Positions 46,986 to 57,693 of a stretch of DNA of 64,000 nt are shown here, in pieces. The notes under the pieces were generated by a model that was not told where the DNA came from, did no database searches, and saw only the letters and a program-made list of their open reading frames with translations. How positions within the stretch are numbered: the stretch's first letter is position 1; each line of letters starts with the position of its first letter. The position numbers and the translations under genes were made by a program. Origin of the DNA: Paraburkholderia aromaticivorans (GTDB taxonomy: Bacteria; Pseudomonadota; Gammaproteobacteria; Burkholderiales; Burkholderiaceae); contig NZ_CP051516.1 in NCBI RefSeq assembly GCF_012689525.1, positions 930,001-994,000 of the forward strand. Direction: 5' to 3'.

Positions 46986-49298
46986 ATGGCAAAAGCTCCC
47001 TATTCCGCGAGCGCGCAGGCATTGCCGCACCGCATGTCGCGCCTTTTCACCGAAATCCGCTGGATCCTGCAGGTGGCGCTCGGCGTATTCCTGCTCATGG
47101 CGCTTGTCAGCTATAGCCGACGCGATCCGAGCTGGACTCATGCCGCGCAGGTCGACCATATCGCCAACTGGGCGGGCCGCGTCGGCGCGTGGACGTCCGA
47201 CATCCTCCTGCTGCTGTTCGGCCTGTCCGCGTACTGGTGGATCGTGCTGCTCGGCCGCCATATCTCAGCGAACTACAAGCGCATCACTCGTCACGAGGAA
47301 GAGCAGGAAGATGCGCCGCGCGAGAGCTGGCTCGCCGACGCGTTCGCTTTCATGCTGGTCCTGCTGGCGTGTGACGGCATCGAGGCGCTGCGCATGTGGT
47401 CGCTGAAAGTGCAGTTGCCGCGCGCGCCGGGTGGCGTGATCGGCGAGGCCGTCGCGCGCGGCGTGTCGCATGCGCTGGGCTTCACGGGCGGCACGCTGGC
47501 GCTCCTGATCGCGCTCGGCATCGGCTTGTCGTTGTATTTCCGTTTTTCGTGGCTGTCGGTGTCGGAAAAGGTCGGCGAATCGATCATTTCCGCAGTGACT
47601 TTTGCCAAGCTGCGCCGCGAGGCCGGCCGCGACCGCAAGTTGGGCGAAGCGGCCGCCGTGAAGCGCGAAGGCAAGGTCGAGAAGGGCCGCGTGCGGATCG
47701 AGGAGCACGAGCCGGTCATGATCGTGCCGCCGGTCGTCACGCCGGCCAAGTCGGAACGCGTCGAGAAGGAGCGGCAAGTGCCGCTCTTCACAGACCTGCC
47801 GGGCGATTCAACCTTGCCGCCCATCTCGCTGCTCGATGCCGCGCCGGTCGCGCAGGAAACCATTTCGGCGGATACGCTGGAATTCACCTCGCGCCTGATC
47901 GAGAAGAAGCTCAAGGACTTCGGCGTCGACGTGAGCGTGGTCGCGGCGTATCCGGGGCCGGTGGTCACGCGTTATGAAATCGAGCCGGCCACGGGCGTGA
48001 AGGGCAGCCAGATCGTCGGTCTTGCCAAGGATCTCGCGCGTTCACTGTCGCTCGTGTCGATCCGCGTGGTCGAAACGATTCCGGGCAAGAATTTCATGGC
48101 GCTTGAGTTGCCGAACCAGCGTCGTCAGACCGTGAGCCTGTCGGAGATTCTCGGCTCGGCCGTTTATGCGGACGCCGCATCGCCGCTGACCATGGGCCTC
48201 GGCAAGGACATCGGCGGCAAGCCGGTGTGCGCCGACCTCGCGAAGATGCCGCACTTGCTGGTGGCGGGTACGACGGGTTCGGGCAAGTCGGTCGGCATCA
48301 ACGCGATGATCCTGTCGCTGCTCTACAAGGCGAGCGCCGAGCAGGTCCGCATGATCCTGATCGACCCGAAGATGCTCGAAATGAGCGTGTACGAAGGCAT
48401 TCCGCATCTGCTGTGTCCGGTGGTAACGGACATGCGTCAGGCTGGTCACGCGCTCAACTGGGCGGTCGCCGAAATGGAGCGCCGTTACAAGCTGATGAGC
48501 AAGCTCGGCGTGCGTAATCTTGCCGGCTACAACAACAAGATCGACGAAGCCGCCAAACGCGAAGAAAAGCTGCCGAATCCGTTCAGCCTCACGCCGGACG
48601 AACCGGAGCCGCTCACGCGCCTGCCGAACATCGTCGTGGTGATCGACGAACTGGCCGACCTCATGATGGTGGTCGGCAAGAAGGTCGAAGAACTGATCGC
48701 GCGGATCGCGCAGAAGGCGCGCGCGGCCGGGATTCACCTGATTCTGGCGACGCAGCGTCCGTCGGTGGATGTGATCACCGGTCTCATCAAGGCCAACGTG
48801 CCGACACGGATGGCCTTCCAGGTGTCGTCGAAGATCGACTCGCGCACCATTCTCGACCAGCAGGGCGCGGAATCGCTGCTCGGCATGGGCGACATGCTGT
48901 ATCTGCCGCCGGGCAGCGGCTTGCCGGTGCGCGTGCACGGCGCGTTCGTGTCGGACGAGGAGGTGCATCGCGTCGTCGACAAACTCAAGGAACAGGGCGA
49001 GCCAAACTATATCGAGGGCATTCTCGAAGGCGGCGTGACGGGCGAGGGCGACGAAGGCTCCGCGGGCGCCGGGGGAACCGGATCGGGCGATGGCGAGTCG
49101 GACCCGTTATACGACCAGGCGGTCGATGTCGTGCTGAAGAACCGCCGTGCGTCGATCTCGCTAGTGCAGCGGCATTTGCGCATCGGCTATAACCGCGCGG
49201 CCCGCTTGCTCGAGCAGATGGAGAACTCGGGCGTGGTGTCGGCGATGTCGTCGAACGGCAATCGCGAGATTCTGGCGCCGGCGCGGGAAGCGGAATAG
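46986..49298 (+). CDS. ftsK: DNA translocase FtsK
   Basis: 770 aa from the ATG at 46986 ([20 protein letters not shown]); the frame is open from 46821, but residues before this are not conserved. Four N-terminal membrane helices lie in about 30-190, followed by a short charged linker. The motor has Walker A in [18 protein letters not shown] (near 425-442), Walker [17 protein letters not shown], and [21 protein letters not shown]. The C-terminal gamma winged helix reads [37 protein letters not shown], which reads KOPS sites. It pumps DNA through the division septum and activates XerCD. The linker is much shorter than in E. coli. Confidence 0.96.
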   Translation: MAKAPYSASAQALPHRMSRLFTEIRWILQVALGVFLLMALVSYSRRDPSWTHAAQVDHIANWAGRVGAWTSDILLLLFGLSAYWWIVLLGRHISANYKRITRHEEEQEDAPRESWLADAFAFMLVLLACDGIEALRMWSLKVQLPRAPGGVIGEAVARGVSHALGFTGGTLALLIALGIGLSLYFRFSWLSVSEKVGESIISAVTFAKLRREAGRDRKLGEAAAVKREGKVEKGRVRIEEHEPVMIVPPVVTPAKSERVEKERQVPLFTDLPGDSTLPPISLLDAAPVAQETISADTLEFTSRLIEKKLKDFGVDVSVVAAYPGPVVTRYEIEPATGVKGSQIVGLAKDLARSLSLVSIRVVETIPGKNFMALELPNQRRQTVSLSEILGSAVYADAASPLTMGLGKDIGGKPVCADLAKMPHLLVAGTTGSGKSVGINAMILSLLYKASAEQVRMILIDPKMLEMSVYEGIPHLLCPVVTDMRQAGHALNWAVAEMERRYKLMSKLGVRNLAGYNNKIDEAAKREEKLPNPFSLTPDEPEPLTRLPNIVVVIDELADLMMVVGKKVEELIARIAQKARAAGIHLILATQRPSVDVITGLIKANVPTRMAFQVSSKIDSRTILDQQGAESLLGMGDMLYLPPGSGLPVRVHGAFVSDEEVHRVVDKLKEQGEPNYIEGILEGGVTGEGDEGSAGAGGTGSGDGESDPLYDQAVDVVLKNRRASISLVQRHLRIGYNRAARLLEQMENSGVVSAMSSNGNREILAPAREAE

Positions 49299-49601
49299 AC
49301 CGAAGGGCCTCAGTTCCGCAGCGAGGCGAGCAGTGTGCCGTCGGTCGTGAAGCCGAGGCGCCTCGTTATCGCAACGGTGCGGACGGGGCAACCGGTACTT
49401 TGCCGCTTTCCGGCGCCGGCCGACCCGATAAGGCTCATTTAAGGCTGGTTGCCTAAGCTGATGGGCCAGGTAAGAGCGGCCGGCCGAAGGCAAGCCACCT
49501 GGCTTTGCGTCAGCCACTCGTCGCCGCAACGGGCACACAAGCATCGCCCATACGCCAGCGGTCACGACTGCTCAACGAATTCAATCAAGGGAGAAAACCA
49601 C
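49299..49601. other. Intergenic region ftsK-lolA
   Basis: 303 bp. Nothing recognised apart from the AAGGGAG Shine-Dalgarno just before the lolA ATG. Confidence 0.45.
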
Positions 49602-50336
49602 ATGCAGCTATTCGCGCAGCAGCACGCTCGAGAGAATGCTCAATCCAGCCGATTCGGCCAGCTCGCCCGGACCCTCGTGCGCGGCGTAGGCAGCGTGGCG
49701 ATCGGCGCGTCGGTGCTGTTCGCGTCGCAGGCGTTCGCGAGCGGCACCGAACAACTGAAGGCGTTCGTCGCGCAAGTGCATTCGGCGCGCGGCACCTTCG
49801 TCCAGCAGGAAGTGCGGGCGCCGAGCAAGGCGCAAGGTGCGAGCGGCACGTTGTCGACCACGGGTACCGGCAAGACCGGCACGTCGAGCGGCACCTTCAC
49901 GTTCGCGCGTCCCGGCAAATTCATCTGGCAATACGAAAAGCCGTATGCGCAACTTCTGCAGGCGGACGGCGACAAGCTGTACGTCTACGACAAGGATCTG
50001 AATCAGGTGACGGTGCGCAGTCTCGGCGGCGCGCTTGGCGCGAGTCCGGCGGCGATCCTGTTCGGCAGCAACGATCTCGACAAGAACTTCACACTGCGCG
50101 ACGCGGGCGTGAAGGCCGGCATCGACTGGCTCGAACTCACGCCGAAGGCGAAAGACACGCAGTTCCAGCGCGTCGGCATCGGCTTCAAGGACGGCAATCT
50201 CGAAGCGATGGAATTGCACGACGTGTTCGGCAACGTCACGCTGCTGACCTTCTCGAACATTCAGAAGAATCCGCCGCTGCCGGCCGATGCGTTCAAGTTC
50301 ACGGTGCCGAAGGGCGCGGACGTGATCAACGGATAA
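49602..50336 (+). CDS. lolA: Outer-membrane lipoprotein carrier protein LolA
   Basis: 244 aa from the ATG at 49602, with AAGGGAG upstream. The long N-region and hydrophobic core ([19 protein letters not shown], about 28-46) form a signal peptide. The LolA fold follows: [63 protein letters not shown] (about 102-144), then [19 protein letters not shown] and [34 protein letters not shown]. It ferries lipoproteins from LolCDE to LolB across the periplasm. It follows ftsK and precedes rarA and serS, a common order, though here a LysR-ureohydrolase-permease block is inserted before rarA. Confidence 0.94.
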   Translation: MQLFAQQHARENAQSSRFGQLARTLVRGVGSVAIGASVLFASQAFASGTEQLKAFVAQVHSARGTFVQQEVRAPSKAQGASGTLSTTGTGKTGTSSGTFTFARPGKFIWQYEKPYAQLLQADGDKLYVYDKDLNQVTVRSLGGALGASPAAILFGSNDLDKNFTLRDAGVKAGIDWLELTPKAKDTQFQRVGIGFKDGNLEAMELHDVFGNVTLLTFSNIQKNPPLPADAFKFTVPKGADVING

Positions 50337-50364
50337 GCCGTTACGCAGTTGGCGTGTGATCGCT

Positions 50365-50395
50365 AAAAAGCCACGGCATGCCGTGGCTTTTTTGT
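50365..50395 (+). terminator. Terminator after lolA
   Basis: A stem of about 14 bp, AAAAAGCCACGGCA / TGCCGTGGCTTTTT, is followed by further T. It has A runs on the other side, so it can act for both converging genes. Confidence 0.88.
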
Positions 50396-50414
50396 TGCGC
50401 GCGTTATTGGTCCA

Positions 50415-51335
50415 CTATTCGTCCACTTCCAGCACCTGCACCGGATGCGCGGCCTTCATGTCGTCGATAAACGCTTCGACGATATCCGTTCGATGCTGCC
50501 GCGCCCGCGTGACCATGTGAAACGCGACGCGATAACGCATCTGCGCCGGATTCAGCGCGGCGAGCAGCCCTTGCTTGACGAACGGCGCTGCGAAATGCCC
50601 CGGCAGATAACCGAGGTGATGCCCGGAGAGCACCAGCATCGCGACCGCTTCCATGTTGTCCGCGACGGCGGTGACATTCTGCGGCGTGGTCGAGCTTTCG
50701 GCCTCAGGCAGCGGATAGCTGCGCCACGCCCATTCATGCTGCGCAGCCTCGGCAGGCGGCACCTCGCCGGCCTGAGCGAACAGCGGGTGACCTTTCGCGC
50801 AATAGGCGAGCTGATCTTCCGCGAACACCTCGGTGTATTCGAGCGACGGCACGCGATGCCAGAAATAGCCGATACCGATCTGAATCCGCCCATTCAGCAG
50901 CAGCTCTTCCAGTTCGCCCGGCGAGCGCACCAGAATCGAAAACCGCACCGACTGATCGCGCGCCCGGAACCGGCCGATCGCGTCGCTGATGCGCGCGCTT
51001 GCCGACACCGGCGTGTGGCCTATCATGCCGATATCGAGTGTGCCGACCAGCTTGCGGCCCACATTGCGCGCCTGCATGCCGAAGGTATCGACGGCTGAGA
51101 GCAGGGCGCGCGCGGCGTCGATGAACTGCTCGCCGCGCGCAGTCAGGCTGAAGCCGCCGCGGCCGCGTTCGCACAGCCGGTAGCCGAGGCGCGTTTCCAG
51201 CGTGGCAAGCTGCGTGCTGATGGTCGACTGGCCGACGTTGAGGGTCGCCTGGGCCGGCGAGACGCCGCCCGCGTCGACAATGGCTAGAAATACGCGGATC
51301 AGCCGCAGATCGAGATCGGTGAGTTGGGAGAACAT
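50415..51335 (-). CDS. LysR-family transcriptional regulator, divergent from the ureohydrolase gene
   Basis: 306 aa. HTH at the N-terminus: LRLIRVFLAIVDAGGVSPAQATLNVGQSTISTQLATLETRLGYRLCERGRGGFSLTARG, typical LTTR with an unusual GVSPAQ start to the recognition part. The effector domain follows. It is divergent from the ureohydrolase with 170 bp between starts, the usual arrangement for an LTTR controlling its neighbour. By analogy with GbuR or GpuR of Pseudomonas it may sense a guanidino compound. That is inference. Confidence 0.88.
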   Translation of the reverse strand: MFSQLTDLDLRLIRVFLAIVDAGGVSPAQATLNVGQSTISTQLATLETRLGYRLCERGRGGFSLTARGEQFIDAARALLSAVDTFGMQARNVGRKLVGTLDIGMIGHTPVSASARISDAIGRFRARDQSVRFSILVRSPGELEELLLNGRIQIGIGYFWHRVPSLEYTEVFAEDQLAYCAKGHPLFAQAGEVPPAEAAQHEWAWRSYPLPEAESSTTPQNVTAVADNMEAVAMLVLSGHHLGYLPGHFAAPFVKQGLLAALNPAQMRYRVAFHMVTRARQHRTDIVEAFIDDMKAAHPVQVLEVDE

Positions 51336-51505
51336 ACGTCAGGATACATCGCTGAAGATCAATGTGAAGTTTATTCCGTTGGTATTTTAACTTCTGGGAA
51401 ACTGCTCAAGAATCGAGATTCGCCCGGCAAGGTGCGGTTTTGATGCTTCTCCTCGGCCGGTCTGCACGATTTTGCTTGCTGCCCCCTTTTCATTGCCGAG
51501 ACACG

Positions 51506-52495
51506 ATGAATACCTCTTCCTTCATTTCCCCAGAAGCCGGCGAACGGCCGCAACCGCTGTCGGGCAACGCCATGCCCCGCTGCGGCGGCATCGCGACGAT
51601 GATGCGGCTGCCCAACGTCGGCTCGGCCGAAGGCTTCGACGCCTGCTTCGTCGGCGTGCCGTTCGACCTCGGCACCTCGAACCGGACCGGCGCGCGCTTC
51701 GGGCCGCGCCAGATCCGCAGCGAATCCGTGCTGCTGCGTCCGTACAACATGGCGACGCGCGCGGCGCCGTTCGATTCGCTGCGCGTGGCCGATCTCGGCG
51801 ACGTCGCGATCAATCCGTATAACCTGCACGATTCGATCAAGCGCATCGAAACCGCGTATGACGAAATTCTTCAGCACGATTGCAAGCCCATCACGCTGGG
51901 CGGCGATCACACCATCGCGCTGCCGATCCTGCGCGCGATTCATCGCAAGCACGGCAAGGTCGGCCTGATTCACGTCGACGCGCACGCCGACGTCAACGAC
52001 ACCATGATGGGCGAGAAGATCGCGCACGGCACGCCGTTCCGGCGCGCGGTGGAAGAGGGCTTGCTCGATTGCGACCGCGTCGTGCAGATCGGTTTGCGCG
52101 GCACGGGTTACGCGGCGGAAGATTTCGACTGGTGCCGCGATCAGGGCTTCGAAGTGGTGCAGGCCGAGGCATGCTGGAACCAGTCGCTCGTGCCGTTGAT
52201 GGCGCGCATCCGCGAGCGCATGGGCGACGGCCCGGTGTACATCACGTTCGACATCGACGGGATCGATCCGGCCTTTGCGCCGGGTACGGGCACGCCGGAA
52301 ATCGCCGGCTTGACGGTGCCGCAGGCGCTGGAAATCATTCGCGGCTCGCGCGGGCTGAATATCGTCGGCTGCGATCTGGTCGAGGTCGCGCCGCCGTACG
52401 ATCCGTTCGGCACGACCGCGCTGCTCGGCGCGAATCTCGCGTTCGAATTGTTGTGCGCGCTGCCGGGCGTCGAGTATCGGGCGTCCACGCGTTGA
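51506..52495 (+). CDS. speB: Agmatinase / guanidinobutyrase-type ureohydrolase
   Basis: 329 aa from the ATG at 51506 (MNTSSFISPEAGERPQPLSG); the open frame begins at 51440 without conserved residues. The binuclear manganese arginase-fold motifs are all present: LGGDHTIALPI, HVDAHADVND and ITFDIDGIDPAFAPGTGTPE. SpeB cleaves agmatine to putrescine and urea. GbuA-type enzymes cleave 4-guanidinobutyrate and look alike. The divergent LysR and the converging NCS1 permease resemble guanidino-compound catabolic loci, so the speB symbol is a family-level label. Confidence 0.85.
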   Translation: MNTSSFISPEAGERPQPLSGNAMPRCGGIATMMRLPNVGSAEGFDACFVGVPFDLGTSNRTGARFGPRQIRSESVLLRPYNMATRAAPFDSLRVADLGDVAINPYNLHDSIKRIETAYDEILQHDCKPITLGGDHTIALPILRAIHRKHGKVGLIHVDAHADVNDTMMGEKIAHGTPFRRAVEEGLLDCDRVVQIGLRGTGYAAEDFDWCRDQGFEVVQAEACWNQSLVPLMARIRERMGDGPVYITFDIDGIDPAFAPGTGTPEIAGLTVPQALEIIRGSRGLNIVGCDLVEVAPPYDPFGTTALLGANLAFELLCALPGVEYRASTR

Positions 52496-52510
52496 AGTGA
52501 CATGAGCGAT

Positions 52511-52547
52511 GAGAAAAGGCCTGCATTTGCAGGCCTTTTCGCTTTTA
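52511..52547. terminator. Bidirectional terminator, ureohydrolase / permease
   Basis: A 13-bp stem GAAAAGGCCTGCA / TGCAGGCCTTTTC has a 2- to 4-nt loop and T/A flanks between the converging genes. Confidence 0.85.
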
Positions 52548-52576
52548 AGGGTGGCGCTTGCTCAATCAATCAAGTC

Positions 52577-53893
52577 TCAGGCATAAGCCGTCTTGCGCGC
52601 CGACACGAACACCAGATAACACACCGCACCGATCACCAGCGCGGGCAAGGTCGCGCCGAGATTCGGCAACCATTGATTGATCACCTGATACGCGACGATG
52701 CCGATGGCCCACGCAAGGAACGCGCTCAGATGCCAGCCGCCCGAGAAGCCGTAGCGGCCGCGTACGTCGGCGAGCGCGGCGGCTTCGATACGGCGCTTGC
52801 GGACGATGAAGTGATCCACCAGCACCACGCCGAACAGCGGCGCGAACACCGAGCCGATCAGCAGCAGGAAGTTCTGATACTTCGCCATCGGCACGGCGAG
52901 GGCGATCAGCGTGCACAGCGCGCCAAACGCCGCCGACAACAAAGGCACACTGCCACGCGCCCACACCGTGCCGGTCGATACCGCGGCCGAGTGGATATCC
53001 GCGAAGGCGTTGTCGACTTCATCGATCAGGATCAGCAGCAGCGCGAGGCCGCCGCCGGCTTGCGCCAGCGCGCCGGTCAGCAGCGCGTCGCCGCCGCCCG
53101 CCGCGAGGCCGTAGATCGCGCCGAGCGCGTAAAACCAGATGTTCGCGATGCCGTAGCCGAGTAGCGTGCCGCGGAAGGTTTCGCCGGGACGCCGGCCGAA
53201 GCGGGTGTAGTCGGCGATCAGCGGCAGCCACGACAGCGGCATGGCGACCACCAGATCGATGGCGCCGCCGAACGACATCTCACCCGTGCCCGGACGCTGC
53301 ATCAGCGCGGCCAGATCGTGCTTGGCAAGCAGATTCCACGTGAGCCACGCCGCGCCCGCGAGCAGCAGCCAGATGCCCCATGTGCGCAGAAAGCGCCGCA
53401 CGAACGACAGCGGGCCGCTGATCGCCAGCAGCGTCGCGAGCAAGCCGAAGATCACCGTCCAGATGAGCGGCATGGAGAGGCCGAAGGCCTGTTTGGCGAG
53501 AGCGTCGGCGGAATCGCGCATCACGATCACCTCGAACGAGCCCCAGCCGACCAGTTGCACCGCGTTCAGCACGGCGGGCACCGACGCGCCGCGTACGCCG
53601 AGCGTCGGCCGCAGCGACGACATGGCCGCGAGCCCCGTGTCCGTGCCGATCACGCCGGCCAGCGCCAGCAGCACCACGCCGATCACGCTGCCGATCACGA
53701 TGGCCAGCAACGCATGCGGCAGTGACAGTCCCGGCACCAGCAGCGCGCCCGCCTGCGCGACCAGCAGGCCGATGCCGAGCGAGAACCAGAGCGCGAACGC
53801 GTCGCCGGTGCGGAACGCGCGGCGCGCGTCGGGCACCGGCGTGAGCGGTGCGTAGGTGGAACCGGCGTCGCCGGCGAGTGGATCTTGTGCCAT
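52577..53893 (-). CDS. NCS1-family permease (cytosine/purine or hydroxymethylpyrimidine CytX-like)
   Basis: 438 aa with about 12 membrane helices. Typical NCS1 elements are FALWFSLGIGLLVAQAGALLVPGLSL near residues 32-57, GVRGASVPAVLNAVQLVGWGSFEVIVM, VAMPLSWLPLIADYTRFGRRPGETFRGTLLGYGIANIWFYALG and LIDEVDNAFADIHSAAVSTG. It imports a nucleobase-like substrate with Na+ or H+. The CytX subgroup is plausible, but no thiamine (TPP) riboswitch is visible upstream. Its neighbour is a ureohydrolase, so a guanidino or allantoin-like substrate is possible. Confidence 0.82.
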   Translation of the reverse strand: MAQDPLAGDAGSTYAPLTPVPDARRAFRTGDAFALWFSLGIGLLVAQAGALLVPGLSLPHALLAIVIGSVIGVVLLALAGVIGTDTGLAAMSSLRPTLGVRGASVPAVLNAVQLVGWGSFEVIVMRDSADALAKQAFGLSMPLIWTVIFGLLATLLAISGPLSFVRRFLRTWGIWLLLAGAAWLTWNLLAKHDLAALMQRPGTGEMSFGGAIDLVVAMPLSWLPLIADYTRFGRRPGETFRGTLLGYGIANIWFYALGAIYGLAAGGGDALLTGALAQAGGGLALLLILIDEVDNAFADIHSAAVSTGTVWARGSVPLLSAAFGALCTLIALAVPMAKYQNFLLLIGSVFAPLFGVVLVDHFIVRKRRIEAAALADVRGRYGFSGGWHLSAFLAWAIGIVAYQVINQWLPNLGATLPALVIGAVCYLVFVSARKTAYA

Positions 53894-54272
53894 CTGTTCT
53901 TGTCCCTGTTGATAGTGCTTGCCAACGTATTTGCCAGCTTATTTGCAAACTCGTTTGCCAACTCAGTTGCCAATCTAGCTGCGAAGTTGTGTCTGCTGTT
54001 ATGTCCGCGGTTAGGGCATGCGTTGCCTGCCCTGTCCGGGTGATCGTCCAATTGTTTCACCCGTTGCCGGATTCCGGCCTGCCGGGCCGCCTGAGTCGTT
54101 CCCGGCGCGCCGCGTGTCCTTCGTCCGGGCGCCGAGCGATTCTTGCCTGTGCGCCGTCACTGTCATAATGCAGGACGTTGCCCGCACCTTCGCGTGCTGG
54201 CGTGGTTCACCGGCAGTACGCCGCCTTCACACGGACCGCGTCCGGAAAAGCCGAGATTATCCCCAAAACGTC
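53894..54272. other. Divergent region permease / rarA
   Basis: 379 bp, with the six-unit 12-bp repeat next to the permease start. No gene or known riboswitch was recognised in the rest. Confidence 0.5.
53915..53986. repeat. Six degenerate 12-bp tandem repeats (core TTTGCCAAC)
   Basis: Units start at 53915, 53927, 53939, 53951, 53963 and 53975, each with a (T/C)TGC(C/A/G)A core. They lie 22-93 bp upstream of the permease ATG on its 5' side. They could be leader RNA repeats or phased protein sites. Confidence 0.75.
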
Positions 54273-55586
54273 ATGTTTGAAGAAACCCGTGCCAATGTTC
54301 CGCTCGCCGAACGCCTGCGGCCCCGCAATATCGACGAAGTGATCGGTCAGAAGCACCTGCTCGGCCCGAACAAGCCGCTGCGGGTCGCCTTCGAATCCGG
54401 CGAAGCCCATTCGATGATCCTCTGGGGCCCGCCCGGCGTCGGTAAAACCACGCTCGCCCGGCTCATGGCCGATGCGTTTGACGCGGAGTTTATCGCGCTG
54501 TCCGCGGTGCTCTCGGGCGTGAAGGATATCCGCGAGGCCGTCGAGACCGCGCAGATTCATCGCGCGAACGGGCATCAGACGCTCGTGTTCGTCGACGAAG
54601 TGCATCGCTTCAACAAGAGCCAGCAAGACGCGTTCTTGCCGCACGTCGAGTCGGGGCTGTTCGTGTTCGTCGGCGCGACGACCGAGAATCCGTCGTTCGA
54701 GGTGAATAGCGCATTACTCTCGCGTGCCGCCGTCTACGTGCTGAAAAGCCTGACCGACGAAGAGCAGCGTGAGTTGCTCGAACGCGCGCAGCAGGAACTC
54801 GGCGGCCTCACGTTCACCGATGAAGCCCGCGACGCGCTGATCGGTTCCGCCGACGGCGACGGCCGCAAGCTGCTGAACAACCTCGAAATCGTCGCGCGGG
54901 CGGCGGCGCAGCAAAAGACCACCGAAATCGACGGTGCCTTGCTCGGCAGTGCGCTGGCCGAAAATCTGCGTCGCTTCGATAAAGGCGGCGACGCATTCTA
55001 CGACCAGATCAGCGCGCTGCATAAATCGGTGCGCGGCAGCAGCCCGGACGGCGCGCTGTACTGGTTCTGCCGCATGCTCGACGGCGGCGCGGACCCGCGT
55101 TATCTGGCGCGCCGCATCGTGCGCATGGCATGGGAAGACATCGGCCTCGCCGATCCGCGCGCCGCGCGCATCGCGCTCGACGCCGCCGAAACCTACGAGC
55201 GCCTGGGCACGCCCGAGGGCGAGCTGGCGTTGGCGCAGGCGATCATCTATCTGGCGGTCGCGCCGAAGTCGAACGCCGGATACAACGCGTATAACGAGGT
55301 ACGCCGCTTCGTTAGCAAGGATCAGTCGCGCGGCGTGCCGGTGCATCTGCGCAACGCGCCGACCAAGCTGATGAAGGAACTCGGCTACGGTCACGAGTAC
55401 CGCTACGCACACGACGAACCCGATGCCTACGCGGCCGGCGAGACCTATCTGCCGGACAACATGCGCGATCCGCATTGGTACGAGCCGACGCCGCGCGGTC
55501 TCGAAGGCAAGATCGGCGACAAGATGGCGCGTCTGGCGGAGCTCGATGCGCAGTGGCGCAGTGAGAACAAGCCGAAGAAGGGGTGA
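54273..55586 (+). CDS. rarA: Replication-associated recombination protein A (RarA/MgsA)
   Basis: 437 aa from the ATG at 54273 ([31 protein letters not shown]). The open frame extends back to 54018, but the extra residues are not family-like. The AAA+ domain has [18 protein letters not shown] (Walker A near residues 52-59), [23 protein letters not shown] (Walker B) and [22 protein letters not shown] (sensor 1). The C-terminal tetramerisation part holds [37 protein letters not shown] and [21 protein letters not shown]. It acts at stalled replication forks. serS lies downstream. Confidence 0.95.
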   Translation: MFEETRANVPLAERLRPRNIDEVIGQKHLLGPNKPLRVAFESGEAHSMILWGPPGVGKTTLARLMADAFDAEFIALSAVLSGVKDIREAVETAQIHRANGHQTLVFVDEVHRFNKSQQDAFLPHVESGLFVFVGATTENPSFEVNSALLSRAAVYVLKSLTDEEQRELLERAQQELGGLTFTDEARDALIGSADGDGRKLLNNLEIVARAAAQQKTTEIDGALLGSALAENLRRFDKGGDAFYDQISALHKSVRGSSPDGALYWFCRMLDGGADPRYLARRIVRMAWEDIGLADPRAARIALDAAETYERLGTPEGELALAQAIIYLAVAPKSNAGYNAYNEVRRFVSKDQSRGVPVHLRNAPTKLMKELGYGHEYRYAHDEPDAYAAGETYLPDNMRDPHWYEPTPRGLEGKIGDKMARLAELDAQWRSENKPKKG

Positions 55587-55618
55587 GGTTTTCTGGCGCA
55601 TCTTGCGCTGCGGCTCGC

Positions 55619-55750
55619 TGTGCGCGTGGTTTCGCGCCTCGCTGCGGGCCTTGTTTCGCACGTGGCTGTGCGCCTCGTTTCGCGCCTCGCTTTGTGCTTC
55701 GACGTACGCCTTGTTTCATGCCTCGCCGTGAGGCTTGCTGTGCGCCTCGT
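55619..55750. repeat. Degenerate 24-bp repeats between rarA and serS
   Basis: Units such as TGTGCGCCTCGTTTCGCGCC at 55667 recur at 55619, 55643 and, with a 12-bp offset, around 55703-55750. The unit itself is two similar 12-bp halves. It fills most of the rarA-serS gap. Open frames across it are artefacts of the repeat. Confidence 0.7.
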
Positions 55751-55814
55751 TCCGCTCCTCGTTCCGCGCCGCAGCGCGCGCCGTGTCGGCATTCCGCGCA
55801 TGCCGGCCATCTAA

Positions 55815-57176
<1,362 letters not shown>

Positions 57177-57227
57177 TTGGAGCGCTGGTGATCGCCAAGT
57201 CCCTTTGAAAATTTTTTGACGAGGGGC

Positions 57228-57256
57228 TTGGAAATCGAATTCAGCTGTTCTATAAT
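57228..57256 (+). promoter_or_regulatory. Strong sigma-70 promoter for tRNA-Ser
   Basis: TTGGAA and a perfect TATAAT are separated by 17 bp. The predicted start near 57263 leaves a leader of about 60 nt before the mature tRNA. Confidence 0.82.
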
Positions 57257-57325
57257 CTTTCTCTCCCAAGCAACGACCCGCTTGGATCTGACGAAGCGGC
57301 CTTGTTGCTGCGAGTTAGAAGACCC

Positions 57326-57415
57326 GGAAAGGTGGCAGAGTGGTCGAATGCGCTGGACTCGAAATCCAGTGTACCTTTAGGGGTACCGTGAGTTCGAATC
57401 TCACCCTTTCCGCCA
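57326..57415 (+). tRNA. tRNA-Ser (anticodon CGA)
   Basis: 90 nt including an encoded CCA. The acceptor stem is GGAAAGG / CCTTTCC, and the anticodon stem CTGGA / TCCAG holds loop CTCGAAA, so the anticodon is CGA (reads UCG). The long variable arm TGTACCTTTAGGGGTACC is the class II feature of serine tRNAs, followed by GTGAG-TTCGAAT-CTCAC. It lies just after serS, with its own promoter and terminator. Confidence 0.97.
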
Positions 57416-57420
57416 ATTTA

Positions 57421-57448
57421 GAAAACAGGCCCTTCGGGGCCTGTTTTC
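57421..57448 (+). terminator. Terminator after tRNA-Ser
   Basis: A 12-bp stem GAAAACAGGCCC / GGGCCTGTTTTC has a TTCG tetraloop. Confidence 0.9.
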
Positions 57449-57693
57449 GTTTCTACACGGCGCGCGTTCAAAAATTCTCGTGGCGATCGATCAATGTATC
57501 GAGCCGTTGACCGCAGCGAGAGCACCCACGGCTAGCTCATCAGCTTCGTTTCGCGGTCGCCAAACTGAATCGACTGCGCAATCGCAGCCAAACGCATCCA
57601 TTCCCGCCCTCGCTGCGTAAATCCCTTCAAGGACGCGCACCCCCCGCCTCACCCCGCTAACCCACCGCGCGCCCCCGACCAGGAGACGCGCCC

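Noticed and set aside
53894..54272. TPP riboswitch for the CytX-like permease
   Set aside because: The conserved thi-box core was not found on the minus strand; only 12-bp repeats are there.
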